Assembly (NCBI GenBank): GCA_044326545.1
Contig: JBIRBM010000001.1
Coordinates: 62,001-126,000, forward strand
Direction of reading: 5' to 3'
DNA: 64,000 nt
Source of the DNA: JANWJE01 sp044326545
GTDB lineage: Bacteria > Chlamydiota > Chlamydiia > Chlamydiales > Parachlamydiaceae
Shown here: piece by piece, positions 40,781 through 49,855 of the stretch
Position numbering within the stretch: the first letter of the stretch is position 1
How the letters are laid out: each line of letters begins with the position of its first letter
Made by a program: the position numbers and the translations under genes
Notes under the pieces: model-generated
The model's input: the letters and a program-made list of their open reading frames with translations, nothing else
Databases searched by the model: none
Told to the model about the DNA's origin: nothing

Positions 40781-41758
40781 ATGAAAATAAAATGCATCTC
40801 CCTTTTTTACTTGCTAACAGCGTTATGCTTCTGTTCTTCTTCTTTATATGCTCTTAAGCCGAAAACGAAATACTTTAAATCAAAAGAAGAAGCCGATTGT
40901 TATTTGATGAAGCACTATCATTTAGGGTGTCAATCTTATAATCAAGGGCAATGGCGCAGCGCCTCTTCTGAATTCGAAAAAGTCATTTTTTATTTTCCTT
41001 GTTCGGATGAGGCCGCAGAGGCTTCTTACTATCTTGCTGTCTCTTATTTTGAGATGAAAGAGTATGATTTTGCAAATGAAGAATTTTCAAACTACCTCAA
41101 AGCCTCTCAACACCCAGCCTTTTTTATTGATGCTGTGACGTTTAAGTTCTGCATCGCGGAGCATTTCAAACAAGGAAAAAGGAGACGTCCTTTTAAGATG
41201 CGCTATTTGCCTAAATGGATTTCCGCTCAAGATTCGGCCCTCACGATCTATGATGAAGTGATTGCAGCTCTACCCAATCATGAATTGGCCATTCGAGCGC
41301 TGTATGCGAAAGGAGAACTTCTTCATGAGATGAGAGAATATCGTGAATCGGTTGATGCGTATCAAACGATCATCCGCCGTTTTCCAAAAAATGACATTGT
41401 TCCGGCATGTTATCTAAACATTGCGGACAACTATGTAAAGCAAGCGGCCTTAGAGTTCCAAAATCCTGATATTTTAGCTTTGGCCGAGCTCAATATTCGA
41501 AAATTTGAAGAAGAATTTCCTCGAGATGAAAGAGTGACCATCGCGCAGCAGAGTGTCTTTCGGATCAAGGAGATGTATGCAAGAGGGTTGTGCGACTTAG
41601 GGCTATTTTATGAACGGATCAAGCATCCGGAGGCGGCTGCGATCTATTTTCAAAGCTCGATCGAAGAATTTCCCGACACCTCTGTTGCCAAGTTTTGCCG
41701 CTCCCGCCTCATTTGTTTAGGATATTCTCCCCGGATCAATGAAGAGAGCCCTGATTAA
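40781..41758 (+). CDS. BamD/YfiO-like outer-membrane assembly protein
   Basis: A 325-residue exported protein with TPR-like repeats. The signal peptide is residues 1-24 (CISLFYLLTALCFCSSSLYA); cysteines in it might allow lipidation, though the lipobox is not clear. Repeats include SYNQGQWRSASSEFEKVIFY, ASYYLAVSYFEMKEYDFANE, LYAKGELLHEMREYRESVDA and AAAIYFQSSIEEFPDT, the YfiO/BamD pattern. BamD helps BamA insert outer-membrane proteins. Matches the position of CT547 in Chlamydia, upstream of the LptE-like and rsbW genes. Confidence 0.75.
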   Translation: MKIKCISLFYLLTALCFCSSSLYALKPKTKYFKSKEEADCYLMKHYHLGCQSYNQGQWRSASSEFEKVIFYFPCSDEAAEASYYLAVSYFEMKEYDFANEEFSNYLKASQHPAFFIDAVTFKFCIAEHFKQGKRRRPFKMRYLPKWISAQDSALTIYDEVIAALPNHELAIRALYAKGELLHEMREYRESVDAYQTIIRRFPKNDIVPACYLNIADNYVKQAALEFQNPDILALAELNIRKFEEEFPRDERVTIAQQSVFRIKEMYARGLCDLGLFYERIKHPEAAAIYFQSSIEEFPDTSVAKFCRSRLICLGYSPRINEESPD

Positions 41759-41811
41759 CAACTCACCTTTAAGCAAATGCCCTCTCGATACAGTAGAGGA
41801 ATGTCACATGT

Positions 41812-42369
41812 ATGATAAATAAAACCCTCTTACTCCTGTTGACAAGCTTAACGTTAACAGGATGCTATTATCAGTTTGGAAGGGGAGAGCTTTCTCAACG
41901 CTACCACACGATTTCTGTTCCTTACGCTAAAGGGGATCAAAAAGGAGAGCTCACGGCTCTCGTCATTCGAAAACTTGGAACCTCCGGCGGTTTGCGTTAT
42001 GTCAGCCAGGGGGGGGATCTTATTTTAAAAATTGAATTGATTGAATTTCGTGAAGAAAATCTCGAATTTCGTTACGATCGAAAAAAAACGGGGCAGTTAA
42101 AACATTCCATCATTCCGACCGAAACACGCGTCAAAGCATTTGCTGAAGTTCTGTTGGTTGAAGCCGGAACAGGGATAACCGTAAAAGGGCCGACTCGGAT
42201 CGCAGCTTCTGCTGAATTTGACCACACTTATTATGCGACAAGAGGAGAAATCAATATTTTTTCTTTAGGGCAATTGAATGATTTCGATGGCTCCCGCGAT
42301 GCTGTCATGCATCCTCTTAATCGAAATTTAGCAGAAAAAATTGTGGATTATGTCATCAACAGCTGGTAG
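41812..42369 (+). CDS. LptE-like outer-membrane lipoprotein
   Basis: A 185-residue lipoprotein: signal LLLLLTSLTLTGC, with a perfect lipobox L-T-G-C at residues 15-18. The mature region begins YYQFGRGEL and has alternating strands typical of LptE, which plugs the LptD beta-barrel for LPS insertion. IDYVIN at the C-terminus resembles the terminal helix of the family. Identification rests on lipobox, size, YYxFG-type start and its location in the CT548 position. Directly upstream of rsbW (nine-base gap), so probably cotranscribed. Confidence 0.65.
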   Translation: MINKTLLLLLTSLTLTGCYYQFGRGELSQRYHTISVPYAKGDQKGELTALVIRKLGTSGGLRYVSQGGDLILKIELIEFREENLEFRYDRKKTGQLKHSIIPTETRVKAFAEVLLVEAGTGITVKGPTRIAASAEFDHTYYATRGEINIFSLGQLNDFDGSRDAVMHPLNRNLAEKIVDYVINSW

Positions 42370-42378
42370 GCCTTTTTT

Positions 42379-42804
42379 ATGTACCAAAAGATGTTCCCAG
42401 CAAAGCTCCAATCGCTTCATGAGATGCTTGATTTTATTCAAGCATTTGGAGAAAAAGTCCACATGTCCACTTCTCGTTTAAATCAGATGATTGTTGCGGC
42501 TGAAGAAGCTCTGGTGAATATTATCGATTATGGGTATCCCAATAAAAAAAAAGGGACCATTCATATTTTATGTGAAGAGTCAGCCAATCAAAAAGGGATC
42601 ACAATCATCATTAAAGACCAAGGTGTTCCATTTAATCCAATCAAGCAAGCGCCCCCTTTTCGTCCCCCTCCTCTTGTTGAGGGAGGGGAACCAGATCTTT
42701 TTTTAGGGGGGTATGGGATCTATCTTCTCACTCAACTCATGGATAAAGTGGACTATCAAAGACTTTCCGATGGAAACGTTCTTCTATTGACTAAATATAT
42801 TTAA
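42379..42804 (+). CDS. rsbW: RsbW-like anti-sigma factor / serine kinase
   Basis: A 141-residue GHKL ATPase domain. N-box: VAAEEALVNIIDYGYP; G1: IKDQGVPFNP; G2: GGYGIYLLTQLMD. Such proteins bind a sigma factor and phosphorylate an anti-anti-sigma factor (RsbV) in a partner-switching circuit; Chlamydia uses one around sigma-66 and its regulators. No rsbV or rsbU is adjacent. The gene follows the LptE-like gene closely. Confidence 0.87.
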   Translation: MYQKMFPAKLQSLHEMLDFIQAFGEKVHMSTSRLNQMIVAAEEALVNIIDYGYPNKKKGTIHILCEESANQKGITIIIKDQGVPFNPIKQAPPFRPPPLVEGGEPDLFLGGYGIYLLTQLMDKVDYQRLSDGNVLLLTKYI

Positions 42805-42907
42805 TTATTAAAAAACAAATAAATATTTTAATTTTTCATCTAAAAACAAACTGATTTTTAAAATTTAAAGTCAATATTTTAACTTGAGATTAGTTCTTTT
42901 TTAAGGT

Positions 42908-42981
42908 ATATACTCATTCAAGCTCAAAGTGCACATTGTGGCCGCGCCAAAATGTGCACTTTGAGCTTGAATGAGTATCGA
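42908..42981. repeat. R3 palindromic repeat upstream of dacF
   Basis: tatatactcattcaagctca / aagtgcacatt and aatgtgcactt / tgagcttgaatgagtatc are inverted arms around gtggccgcgcca. Only about 30 bases separate it from the dacF start. Confidence 0.8.
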
Positions 42982-43011
42982 TCTAGGACAAAAAATGTAA
43001 GTGGTTATTCT

Positions 43012-44298
43012 ATGCAATGTCGATGGGACAGATGTTCTTTGCTTTCTAATTGTTTCTTTCTATTTTTGCTGTTAAGCGACGTTATCCTGGCTGAGCCTTT
43101 AAAATTTCATATCAAAGGAGAGTCTGCTATTCTTATGAATGCAGAGACAGGAGCAATCTTATTTGACCATGAATCTTCCGTACTGAAATATCCTGCGAGC
43201 ACGACAAAGGTGGCAACGGCACTTTATGCTTTGACATTGTGTGAAGATAAACTCGATCTCTCCATTGTGGCAGAGCAAGATGCATTGGCAACGCTCACCC
43301 AAGAGGCAAAACGTAAATCAAATTATACCACCCCTCCCTATTGGTTAGAGCCAGACGGTATGCATATCGGGATAAAAAAAGGGGAGATTCTTTCTTTACA
43401 CACTTTGCTCCAAGGCATGTTGATCCCCTCCGGAAATGATGCAGCCAACGTGATTGCTCACGCTTTAGGACCCACCATTCCGACGTTTATGGAAGGAGTC
43501 AATTGTTATCTCAAAGAAATTGGATGCCTAAACACCTATTTTCGCAACCCTCATGGCCTGCACGATCCGGAGCATCAAACAACCGCTTATGATTTAGCCT
43601 TGATTGCGCGGGAAGCTTTAAAGCATCCGATTTTTTGTGAGACAGTCTCTCAAATCCGGTTTATTCGCCCTAAGACGAATAAACAGGGGGCTGCCACCTT
43701 CTTACAGACAAATAGACTTCTCCGTCCGGGAAAATTCCAGTATGCTAAAGCAATTGGAGGAAAAACGGGTTATCACGCTAAAGCAAAGAAAACATTTATT
43801 GGGGTGGCGCGTGTCGATCAAAGAACGTTGATTGTGGTTCTGCTCGGCTATCAGGATCGGGATACAATATTTGAAGATGCCATCAAATTATTTGAAACAG
43901 CTTTTAATCAACCCAAAGTGAAGCGAATCTTCTTAAAAGAGGGGAGTCAAACCTTCACTTTGGATTTTCCTAAAGCTCATTCTCAATTGAAAACTTTTCT
44001 TCCCGAGCCGCTAAGCCTAGAGTATTATCCTGCAGAAGATCCTCAAGCTAAGTGTCTTCTTTACTGGCACTCTCTTACCCTTCCGATAGCAAAAGATCAA
44101 GCAGTGGCCGAGCTTCATCTTGTGTCGTCTAAAGGGGAGGTGTTAAAGCAAGTGCCTCTTTTAGCCTTGGATGAGGTGGGATTGGCTTGGCCCTATCGTT
44201 GGTTTTCATTCTTCCCATTATTGTCTTGGTGGTGGATGCTGATCGTCCCTTGTTTGACAATCCCTCTTTTTTACTGCCTATCCAAGAGGAAAGAGTGA
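43012..44298 (+). CDS. dacF: D-alanyl-D-alanine carboxypeptidase (DacF/DacA type)
   Basis: A penicillin-binding protein (S11 family) that trims the terminal D-Ala of peptidoglycan stem peptides. Start ATG 43012 (428 residues); an upstream in-frame ATG lies in the R3 repeat and is rejected. Signal peptide residues 7-24 (SNCFFLFLLLSDVILA). Active-site triad motifs: SxxK in YPASTTKVA, SxN in IPSGNDAANV and KTG in GGKTGYHAKAKK. A C-terminal transmembrane anchor (WWWMLIVPCLTIPLFYCL) ends in basic KRKE. Relevant to the minimal or septal peptidoglycan of chlamydiae; the position equals CT551. Confidence 0.92.
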   Translation: MQCRWDRCSLLSNCFFLFLLLSDVILAEPLKFHIKGESAILMNAETGAILFDHESSVLKYPASTTKVATALYALTLCEDKLDLSIVAEQDALATLTQEAKRKSNYTTPPYWLEPDGMHIGIKKGEILSLHTLLQGMLIPSGNDAANVIAHALGPTIPTFMEGVNCYLKEIGCLNTYFRNPHGLHDPEHQTTAYDLALIAREALKHPIFCETVSQIRFIRPKTNKQGAATFLQTNRLLRPGKFQYAKAIGGKTGYHAKAKKTFIGVARVDQRTLIVVLLGYQDRDTIFEDAIKLFETAFNQPKVKRIFLKEGSQTFTLDFPKAHSQLKTFLPEPLSLEYYPAEDPQAKCLLYWHSLTLPIAKDQAVAELHLVSSKGEVLKQVPLLALDEVGLAWPYRWFSFFPLLSWWWMLIVPCLTIPLFYCLSKRKE

Positions 44299-44299
44299 C

Positions 44300-45160
44300 T
44301 TAATCACTGACTCTCAGCTGATTGAGTAAAGCATGGAGTCTGAGGAAGTCATTTAAAGACAAGACTTCGGGACGAGCCAACCGATTTTGCCCAATCGTTT
44401 CTAACGCTTCCTCCACTTTGTCAGGAGGAAATAATTCTTTTAGAGAGGCTCTAAGCATTTTCCGGCGATGTTCAAAAGCAGTTCGAGTCAAGCGGAAAAA
44501 TGACGATGCCGCTTCTTTTGGCAGGAGCGGTTCATGCAGATGAAGGACGATCACTGAAGAATCGACTTTAGGAACAGGATAAAAGCAATTACGGCTGACT
44601 GTAAAAGCATAATGAGCGTGGGTATAAAATCCTAAGAAGACAGTGAATGAACTATATTCGGACGTTCCTGGGTGAGCGGTCATGCGCCTTCCTACCTCTT
44701 CTTGAACCATGACAGTCAATGAGGAAAAAAAAGGATGCAATTGAGCGAATTGGGCAATAATGGGTGTTGTTAAATGATAGGGGAGGTTTGCGATCACTTT
44801 GGCTTTTTGCCCCGGTTTTAACCTCTTTGCAATTTCCTTTTCTAACGGAAAGGTCATGATGTCATGACAAAAAACCGACAGTTGTCCTGTCGCTGTTTGT
44901 AAACGTTCCAACTCTTTAGCTAAAACCTCATCTTTTTCAACGGCGATCACTTGTGCGCCGGTCTCTAATAACGCTTGCGTTAAAGATCCCGGTCCAGGTC
45001 CAATTTCCAGGATAAGATCATCTCGTTGAACCTCTGAGGCTGTCACAATTTTTCTGATGATATTGCCATCAATCAAAAAATTTTGCGACAATCCTTTTTT
45101 GGGAAAAATCCCCAATTCATTCAAAAACAGTCGCAGTTCGGTTGGCTTATAGATCGGCAT
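44300..45160 (-). CDS. rsmA: 16S rRNA dimethyladenosine transferase
   Basis: Dimethylates two adjacent adenines near the 3' end of 16S rRNA (KsgA). SAM-binding LEIGPGPGSLTQALLE, N-terminal GLSQNFLIDGNIIRK and catalytic VIANLPYHLTTPII are intact, and the C-terminal RRKMLRASLKE helix is present. 286 residues, full length. Its start overlaps the stop of the SurA-like gene by one base, so they form an operon, matching CT354-CT355. Convergent with dacF with two bases between. Confidence 0.96.
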   Translation of the reverse strand: MPIYKPTELRLFLNELGIFPKKGLSQNFLIDGNIIRKIVTASEVQRDDLILEIGPGPGSLTQALLETGAQVIAVEKDEVLAKELERLQTATGQLSVFCHDIMTFPLEKEIAKRLKPGQKAKVIANLPYHLTTPIIAQFAQLHPFFSSLTVMVQEEVGRRMTAHPGTSEYSSFTVFLGFYTHAHYAFTVSRNCFYPVPKVDSSVIVLHLHEPLLPKEAASSFFRLTRTAFEHRRKMLRASLKELFPPDKVEEALETIGQNRLARPEVLSLNDFLRLHALLNQLRVSD

Positions 45161-46230
45161 TATTTGAGTATAAAAGGTTGATAATTTGGAGGTAAATAAT
45201 CATCTAAATCGCTTTGGCGAATATGATAATGCTGTCTGAGTTTGGCTAAATAATGTTCTGTTTCAGCATCAATTTCTTTATCCAATAATTTTTCCTTGAG
45301 CTTGCTCTCCATCTCTCTATACGAAGGAACCCCCCCTGGGATTTTGTCATTAACGGCGAAAATGCGATAAACGGTGGCTTTTGTGGTACGACTTTTATTA
45401 GCAAACGGTTGGCTGTACATCCCGATCTCTAATGGAGCAATAAATGTGCGATATTCATCAGAGATTTCTTTGTCATTTTGCTTAATTGTCGTGGAAACGG
45501 TGATTTTTCCCTGACGTCCAATCAATTTACGCTCTTTCATCACCGCTTCTAGTTGATCGAGGCTGATCCCTTCCATTAACAATTGATACGCTTTATTTGC
45601 TGTTTCTTCGGTTTTTTGAAGAGTGCGATCTTTGACCGTGACAATACGGTAGGACCATTGAGTTGAGCGAGAGTTGGCCGGATCTTGAATAAATTCATCA
45701 TATGCTTGACGTATTTTATTGGGTGTCACTTGACGCAGCGCCTTTGCTTGGACTCTGCCCCCAATTAACCGTCGAATGAGAATTTCTTCTTGCATGATTT
45801 TAGCTGCTTCTTCATAGGTGAAACCCGCTTTATCCAAATTAGCGATTGTATTGGGACCAAATGACGATTCGATATCTTGGCGGACATCTCCTGCGCTTAC
45901 CTCAATTTTACTTTCTTGGGCATCTGCCAGGATGAGCTCTTTATCGATCATTTCAGATAACGTGTGCTTCCAGCTCATTTCGTAAAATTGAAAGCGAGCT
46001 TCGATCGAAGAGGTGTATTCCGGATAATAGCGGAAAAAAGATAAATCCATTTTCTTCATGAGGTCATAAGTCGAGATGGGTTTTCCGCCCACTTTTGCCA
46101 AAATGCGATTGTTAATCACCATTTTGGGTTCTTCTCGTTTCTTTGAAAACAAAGGCTCATTGGTAAGTGCTTCGAGATAGGAGAGTGTGATAAAAAAAGC
46201 AGAGAGGGCAATTAAGATCTTATTTTTCAT
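45160..46230 (-). CDS. SurA-like periplasmic chaperone / prolyl isomerase
   Basis: A 356-residue exported protein: signal KILIALSAFFITLSYLEA. The SurA N-terminal domain follows (VINNRILAKVGGKPISTYDL, then the helical region IDKELILADAQESKIEVSAG). The C-terminal part (STQWSYRIVTVKDRTL on) resembles a parvulin or second chaperone domain, but the prolyl-isomerase motif is weak. It probably escorts outer-membrane proteins, together with the BamD-like protein. Operon with rsmA. Confidence 0.75.
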   Translation of the reverse strand: MKNKILIALSAFFITLSYLEALTNEPLFSKKREEPKMVINNRILAKVGGKPISTYDLMKKMDLSFFRYYPEYTSSIEARFQFYEMSWKHTLSEMIDKELILADAQESKIEVSAGDVRQDIESSFGPNTIANLDKAGFTYEEAAKIMQEEILIRRLIGGRVQAKALRQVTPNKIRQAYDEFIQDPANSRSTQWSYRIVTVKDRTLQKTEETANKAYQLLMEGISLDQLEAVMKERKLIGRQGKITVSTTIKQNDKEISDEYRTFIAPLEIGMYSQPFANKSRTTKATVYRIFAVNDKIPGGVPSYREMESKLKEKLLDKEIDAETEHYLAKLRQHYHIRQSDLDDYLPPNYQPFILK

Positions 46231-46340
46231 AATTAAGGGATTTTAAACAGATTAAGTTATTGGGAACGATTATCTTTTGCTCGGATTTCAAAAAAATTTG
46301 AGCGTTCGGAAGATGCATAAGTTGTGAGTGTATCATAGAC

Positions 46341-47471
46341 CTATGTTCTTTTAAGAACAACTCCAAAAAAGCCGTCCATCCCTCCTCTGGTAGGAAGAGT
46401 TTCAAAAGGTTCTTCGACTAATTCAAGAGGATAGGTTGATAAAAAATGGGTGAGTTGTTCTTGATTTTCTTCTTTTAAAATGCTGCACGTTGCATAGACG
46501 ATATGTCCGCCAGGTTTTAAAAAACTCAAAGCCTTTTCAAAGATCATCCGTTGTTGACCCACGAGCCGACTGATCACATTCAGATCAAATTTCCACTTCA
46601 TATCGGGATTTCGGCGAAGAGTTCCGGTCCCTGAGCATGGGGCATCCACTAACACCCAATCCATTTTCTTTTTCAAATGACCAAGAAGTGCACTGTCGGG
46701 TAAAACGATTTGGTGATGTTGGATACCCGCGCGGCGCAATCTTTTTTTCGCTTCTTGCAAGGCAAAAGGACGGATGTCGTGAAGATAGATTTGTCCTTTT
46801 CCCTCCATTTTTGGAGCAAAAGCTAATGTTTTACCACCTGAGCCGGCGCAGTAATCGAAGACCTGCTGGCCAGCTTTTGCTTTGACCAAATCGGCAAGCA
46901 ATTGGCTTCCCTCATCTTGGACCTCAAATAACCCCTCTTTAAATTCGGATAACTGAAAAAAATTCAGTTTTTTGTGAAAGATGATCCCTTCCTGTGAATG
47001 TTGAGTGGCAGAAACCTCATAAGTCTTTTTCCATCGCTCTAAGAGAGAATCGCGACTGATTTTAAGAGTATTGGCTCTGACTGTTGTTGGAGCCGGTGTG
47101 TTGCTAATTAAAGCAAGCTCTTGTGCTTTTTCAATCCCGTGGCTGGCGGTAAGCAAGTCGAATAATGGGGAAGGAAAGCTCACTTTAGCTGGTAAGGGAA
47201 TGTCATCACGCTGCTGAATGGCTTCAATATTAGTCGTTAAGAAGAGGTGATAATAGGCTTTCCAAGAGGAAGAGGGGGCTAAATAGTCGAACAGGCCTCG
47301 CCAGCGGACCAATGCATAGACAGTCTCTGCTATGAAGGCTCGATCTTTAGATCCTAATGCGGAATGATCGCGGAAATAATGGCTAATGTAAAGATCAAGG
47401 GGGAGTGTCTGCCTGGAATATCCCTCTAACAAGTTAAAAAGATGATGTTCACGATAAGGAATAAGAGTCAT
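46341..47471 (-). CDS. rsmB: 16S rRNA m5C methyltransferase, RsmB/NOP2-Sun family
   Basis: About 376 residues; ATG 47471 is preferred over TTG 47501. The N-terminal NusB-like RNA-binding domain is followed by the methyltransferase: SAM motif FDYCAGSGGKTLAFAP, catalytic DAPCSGTGTLRRNPDMKW with Cys, and YATCSILKEENQEQL with the second Cys. The family 5-methylates a cytosine in 16S rRNA. The length is slightly less than E. coli RsmB. The exact target base is not certain. Confidence 0.85.
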   Translation of the reverse strand: MTLIPYREHHLFNLLEGYSRQTLPLDLYISHYFRDHSALGSKDRAFIAETVYALVRWRGLFDYLAPSSSWKAYYHLFLTTNIEAIQQRDDIPLPAKVSFPSPLFDLLTASHGIEKAQELALISNTPAPTTVRANTLKISRDSLLERWKKTYEVSATQHSQEGIIFHKKLNFFQLSEFKEGLFEVQDEGSQLLADLVKAKAGQQVFDYCAGSGGKTLAFAPKMEGKGQIYLHDIRPFALQEAKKRLRRAGIQHHQIVLPDSALLGHLKKKMDWVLVDAPCSGTGTLRRNPDMKWKFDLNVISRLVGQQRMIFEKALSFLKPGGHIVYATCSILKEENQEQLTHFLSTYPLELVEEPFETLPTRGGMDGFFGVVLKRT

Positions 47472-47544
47472 GATGAACCGTTTAATTTTGGGTGGTGTCA
47501 AGCATACAGGATATTGGACTTCATGGAAATCATTATCTCATCAT

Positions 47545-47715
47545 TAGAGTTCTTTCGAAACCTCATTTGGTTGAGAAAATGGCCATTGTTGGCACCTTTA
47601 TCGTCAAATTTTTCGAACCATATCCTCATGCAAGCTCAAAGTGCGAATGAGGATATGTTCACATATGTTCTCAAAATTTGCCAATCAATCTGCTCAACAA
47701 TCATCAATTTTTTTA
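47545..47715. repeat. Degenerate R5 element containing a nested R3 palindrome
   Basis: R5-like ends (agttctttcgaaacctcatt on the left; caatctgctcaacaatcatc on the right) enclose tttttcgaaccatatcctca ... gttctcaaaatttgcc. At its centre catatcctcatgcaagctca / aagtgcgaatgaggatatg is an R3 palindrome (47618-47657). Confidence 0.6.
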
Positions 47716-47717
47716 AT

Positions 47718-47882
47718 CACTGACCTGACGCAAAATCTGATGAGGGCTATTTTGACCTATTCTAAGGATCTTTTAGAAAGACTGCCTCATCAATAGCTTA
47801 GGGTATTGACTTCGACTCCCTTTCTAAAATCTGCATAGGCTAGATCAAAAATCCCTAACCAGATTTTGCGTCAGGTGAGTTA
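47718..47882. repeat. Inverted repeat of about 165 bp upstream of the PAPS synthetase gene
   Basis: actgacctgacgcaaaatct / gatgaggg and ccctaaccagattttgcg / tcaggtgagt are inverted arms, with inner arms (cttttagaaag / ctttctaaaa). The outermost bases resemble R1 ends. With the R5/R3 element it fills the 47502-48037 spacer, which has no gene. Confidence 0.65.
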
Positions 47883-48037
47883 ATCAAAGCGAGTGTCGAA
47901 AGAGGTCTTTAGTCGCTTTCAGTTACGAAGTCTATCACGCATCCATTTGCCATCAAGATAAAGGTTGACAAATTCCCTGTTTTAATAAATAAGCTTTTCC
48001 TCACTCATGATCAACATGAGAACATTTTCGAAAAAAA

Positions 48038-49789
48038 ATGATGAAAAAGGATGCAAAATCTATGAGAGCCCAGTTGTTACCTCATCTTACAAAAAAATGG
48101 ACCCCTTCGCTCCTGCTTTATGTGTTACTTCCTTTTTTTATTTTTAGTGAGGCAGCCTCTTCAGGAATTGTCTCGATGACTTTGAATCAGAGACAATTAT
48201 GTGATTTAGAATTGATCATGAACGGAGGTTTTTTCCCATTAGAGACCTTTCTCACACAACAAGATTATGAAAGCGTTGTGAATGAAATGCGTCTATCTAA
48301 TGGCGCTTTATGGCCAATTCCTGTTGTGTTGGATCTTCAAGCAAAACATGTCGATCAAATAAAAGTGGGCGAAACAATTGCCCTTAGGGATCAAGAGGGA
48401 TATGTATTAGCTCAGTTGGATGTGACGGAAATCTGGCAGCCAAATAAAGAGCTTGAGGCTGTAAATGTCTATGGAACAACAGACGTTGATCATAGAGGTG
48501 TTCATTATCTTTTCAATGAAGCGGGATCTTTTTATGTCACAGGCAAGTTAACAAAAATTCAAGATCCCCTTCATTTTGACTTTGCTGACTTGAGAAAAAC
48601 GCCTCGTGACTTAAAGACATTTTTTAGTGAGCAAGGATTCAAAAATCTGATTGGATTTCAAACTCGCAATTTTATGCATGGCGCTCATATGGAGTTAATC
48701 GGGCGTGCGTTAGCAAAAAGCGATGGTCATCTCCTGATTCATCCAAGTGTTGGAATGGCAGATGCTCTTGATATCGATGACTTGTCTCGCATCAAATCGT
48801 ACCGAAAAATCATCGAACATTTTCCTGAAGGATCTGCAACGTTAAGCTTATTGCCTCTTGCCACGCGGATGGCCGGTCCAAGAGAAGCTGTGTGGCACGC
48901 CTTGATTCAAAAGAATTATGGGTGCACGCACTTGATCATGGGTCCAGATCATGCGGGGGCCGGCATGGATACAAAAGGCAAACCATTTTATCAGCCACAA
49001 GAGGCTCAAGAGCTTCTTGAAAAGTATGAGAAAGAGATTGGAATCAAGATGATTGCCTTGAGTGAAATTGTCTATGTCGAAGAAGAGGGGCAATTTAAAG
49101 CAATCGATGAAGTGGAGGCGGGGCAAAAGTTTTTCAATCTCTCAGGGAGTCTCTTACGCAAGCAATTACAGGAAGGACTTAACATCCCGCAATGGGTGAT
49201 GTTCCCGGATGTTGTCAATCAATTAAGAAAGACCTATCCTCCAAGATGCGAGCAAGGATTCACTCTTTTTTTTACAGGGCTGTCGGGTTCTGGAAAGTCA
49301 ACGATCGCAAAAGCTGTCGCTGTAAAGTTATCTGAGATTCAAGATCGCCCCCTTACAATGTTGGATGGAGATGTCATTCGGCACCATTTATCGAGCGAAC
49401 TTGGATTTTCCAAAGAGCACCGCTCAATTAATGTCCGACGTGTGGGGTTTGTTGCCAGTGAGATTACGAAGAATCGCGGCGTGGCCATCTGTCCCATGAT
49501 TGCTCCATACGAAATTGACAGAAGAGCCGTGAGAGAAATGATCAGTGCTTTTGGGAATTTTATTGAGATTTATGTGTCGACTTCGGTTGATGTTTGCGAG
49601 AGCAGAGATACTAAAGGATTTTATCGCCTGGCTAAAGAGGGGAAAATCACCGGGTTTACCGGGGTCAATGATCCTTACGAGGAGCCTCTTCATCCTGAAA
49701 TCACGATCGATACCTCGTTATATTCATTAGAAGAGGCGGTTGATTTGATCTTAAGGTATTTGCGCCAGATTGGCCATATTATCGACTAA
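48038..49789 (+). CDS. Bifunctional ATP sulfurylase / APS kinase (PAPS synthetase) with N-terminal signal segment
   Basis: Makes the sulfate donor PAPS from ATP and sulfate. The 583 residues hold ATP sulfurylase at about 45-395 (QTRNFMHGAH at 208, RMAGPREAVWHA, MGPDHAGAGMD at 301) and APS kinase at 405-580 (P-loop GLSGSGKST at 414, LDGDVIRHHL, LGFSKEHRSINVRRVG). Two positions differ from the usual motifs (QxRNP, GRDHAG): F for P and P for R. Residues 20-42 are a Sec-type hydrophobic segment (TPSLLLYVLLPFFIFSEAAS) fused directly to the enzyme, unexpected for an ATP-using cytosolic enzyme. An internal ATG at 48176 would give a cytosolic form. No sulfate-reduction gene is nearby; three sulfotransferase genes follow. 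Confidence 0.92.
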   Translation: MMKKDAKSMRAQLLPHLTKKWTPSLLLYVLLPFFIFSEAASSGIVSMTLNQRQLCDLELIMNGGFFPLETFLTQQDYESVVNEMRLSNGALWPIPVVLDLQAKHVDQIKVGETIALRDQEGYVLAQLDVTEIWQPNKELEAVNVYGTTDVDHRGVHYLFNEAGSFYVTGKLTKIQDPLHFDFADLRKTPRDLKTFFSEQGFKNLIGFQTRNFMHGAHMELIGRALAKSDGHLLIHPSVGMADALDIDDLSRIKSYRKIIEHFPEGSATLSLLPLATRMAGPREAVWHALIQKNYGCTHLIMGPDHAGAGMDTKGKPFYQPQEAQELLEKYEKEIGIKMIALSEIVYVEEEGQFKAIDEVEAGQKFFNLSGSLLRKQLQEGLNIPQWVMFPDVVNQLRKTYPPRCEQGFTLFFTGLSGSGKSTIAKAVAVKLSEIQDRPLTMLDGDVIRHHLSSELGFSKEHRSINVRRVGFVASEITKNRGVAICPMIAPYEIDRRAVREMISAFGNFIEIYVSTSVDVCESRDTKGFYRLAKEGKITGFTGVNDPYEEPLHPEITIDTSLYSLEEAVDLILRYLRQIGHIID

Positions 49790-49831
49790 GAACTTGTTCA
49801 GCATCGTCATCAAAGATGCTGAATAAGTTCT
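49790..49831. repeat. R2 palindrome after the PAPS synthetase gene
   Basis: aagaacttgttcagcatcgt and atcaaagatgctgaataagt then tcta form an R2-type hairpin, possibly working as a terminator between convergent genes. Confidence 0.6.
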
Positions 49832-49855
49832 ATCTACTCCAGTATTGTATGAGGC

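Noticed and set aside
42952..43011. Upstream ATG extension of dacF
   Set aside because: The first 20 codons are R3 repeat sequence and precede the signal peptide; ATG 43012 places the signal at the N-terminus.
48038..49789. Sulfate-assimilation (reductive) operon
   Set aside because: No PAPS reductase, sulfite reductase or sulfate transporter gene is present; the neighbours are sulfotransferases.
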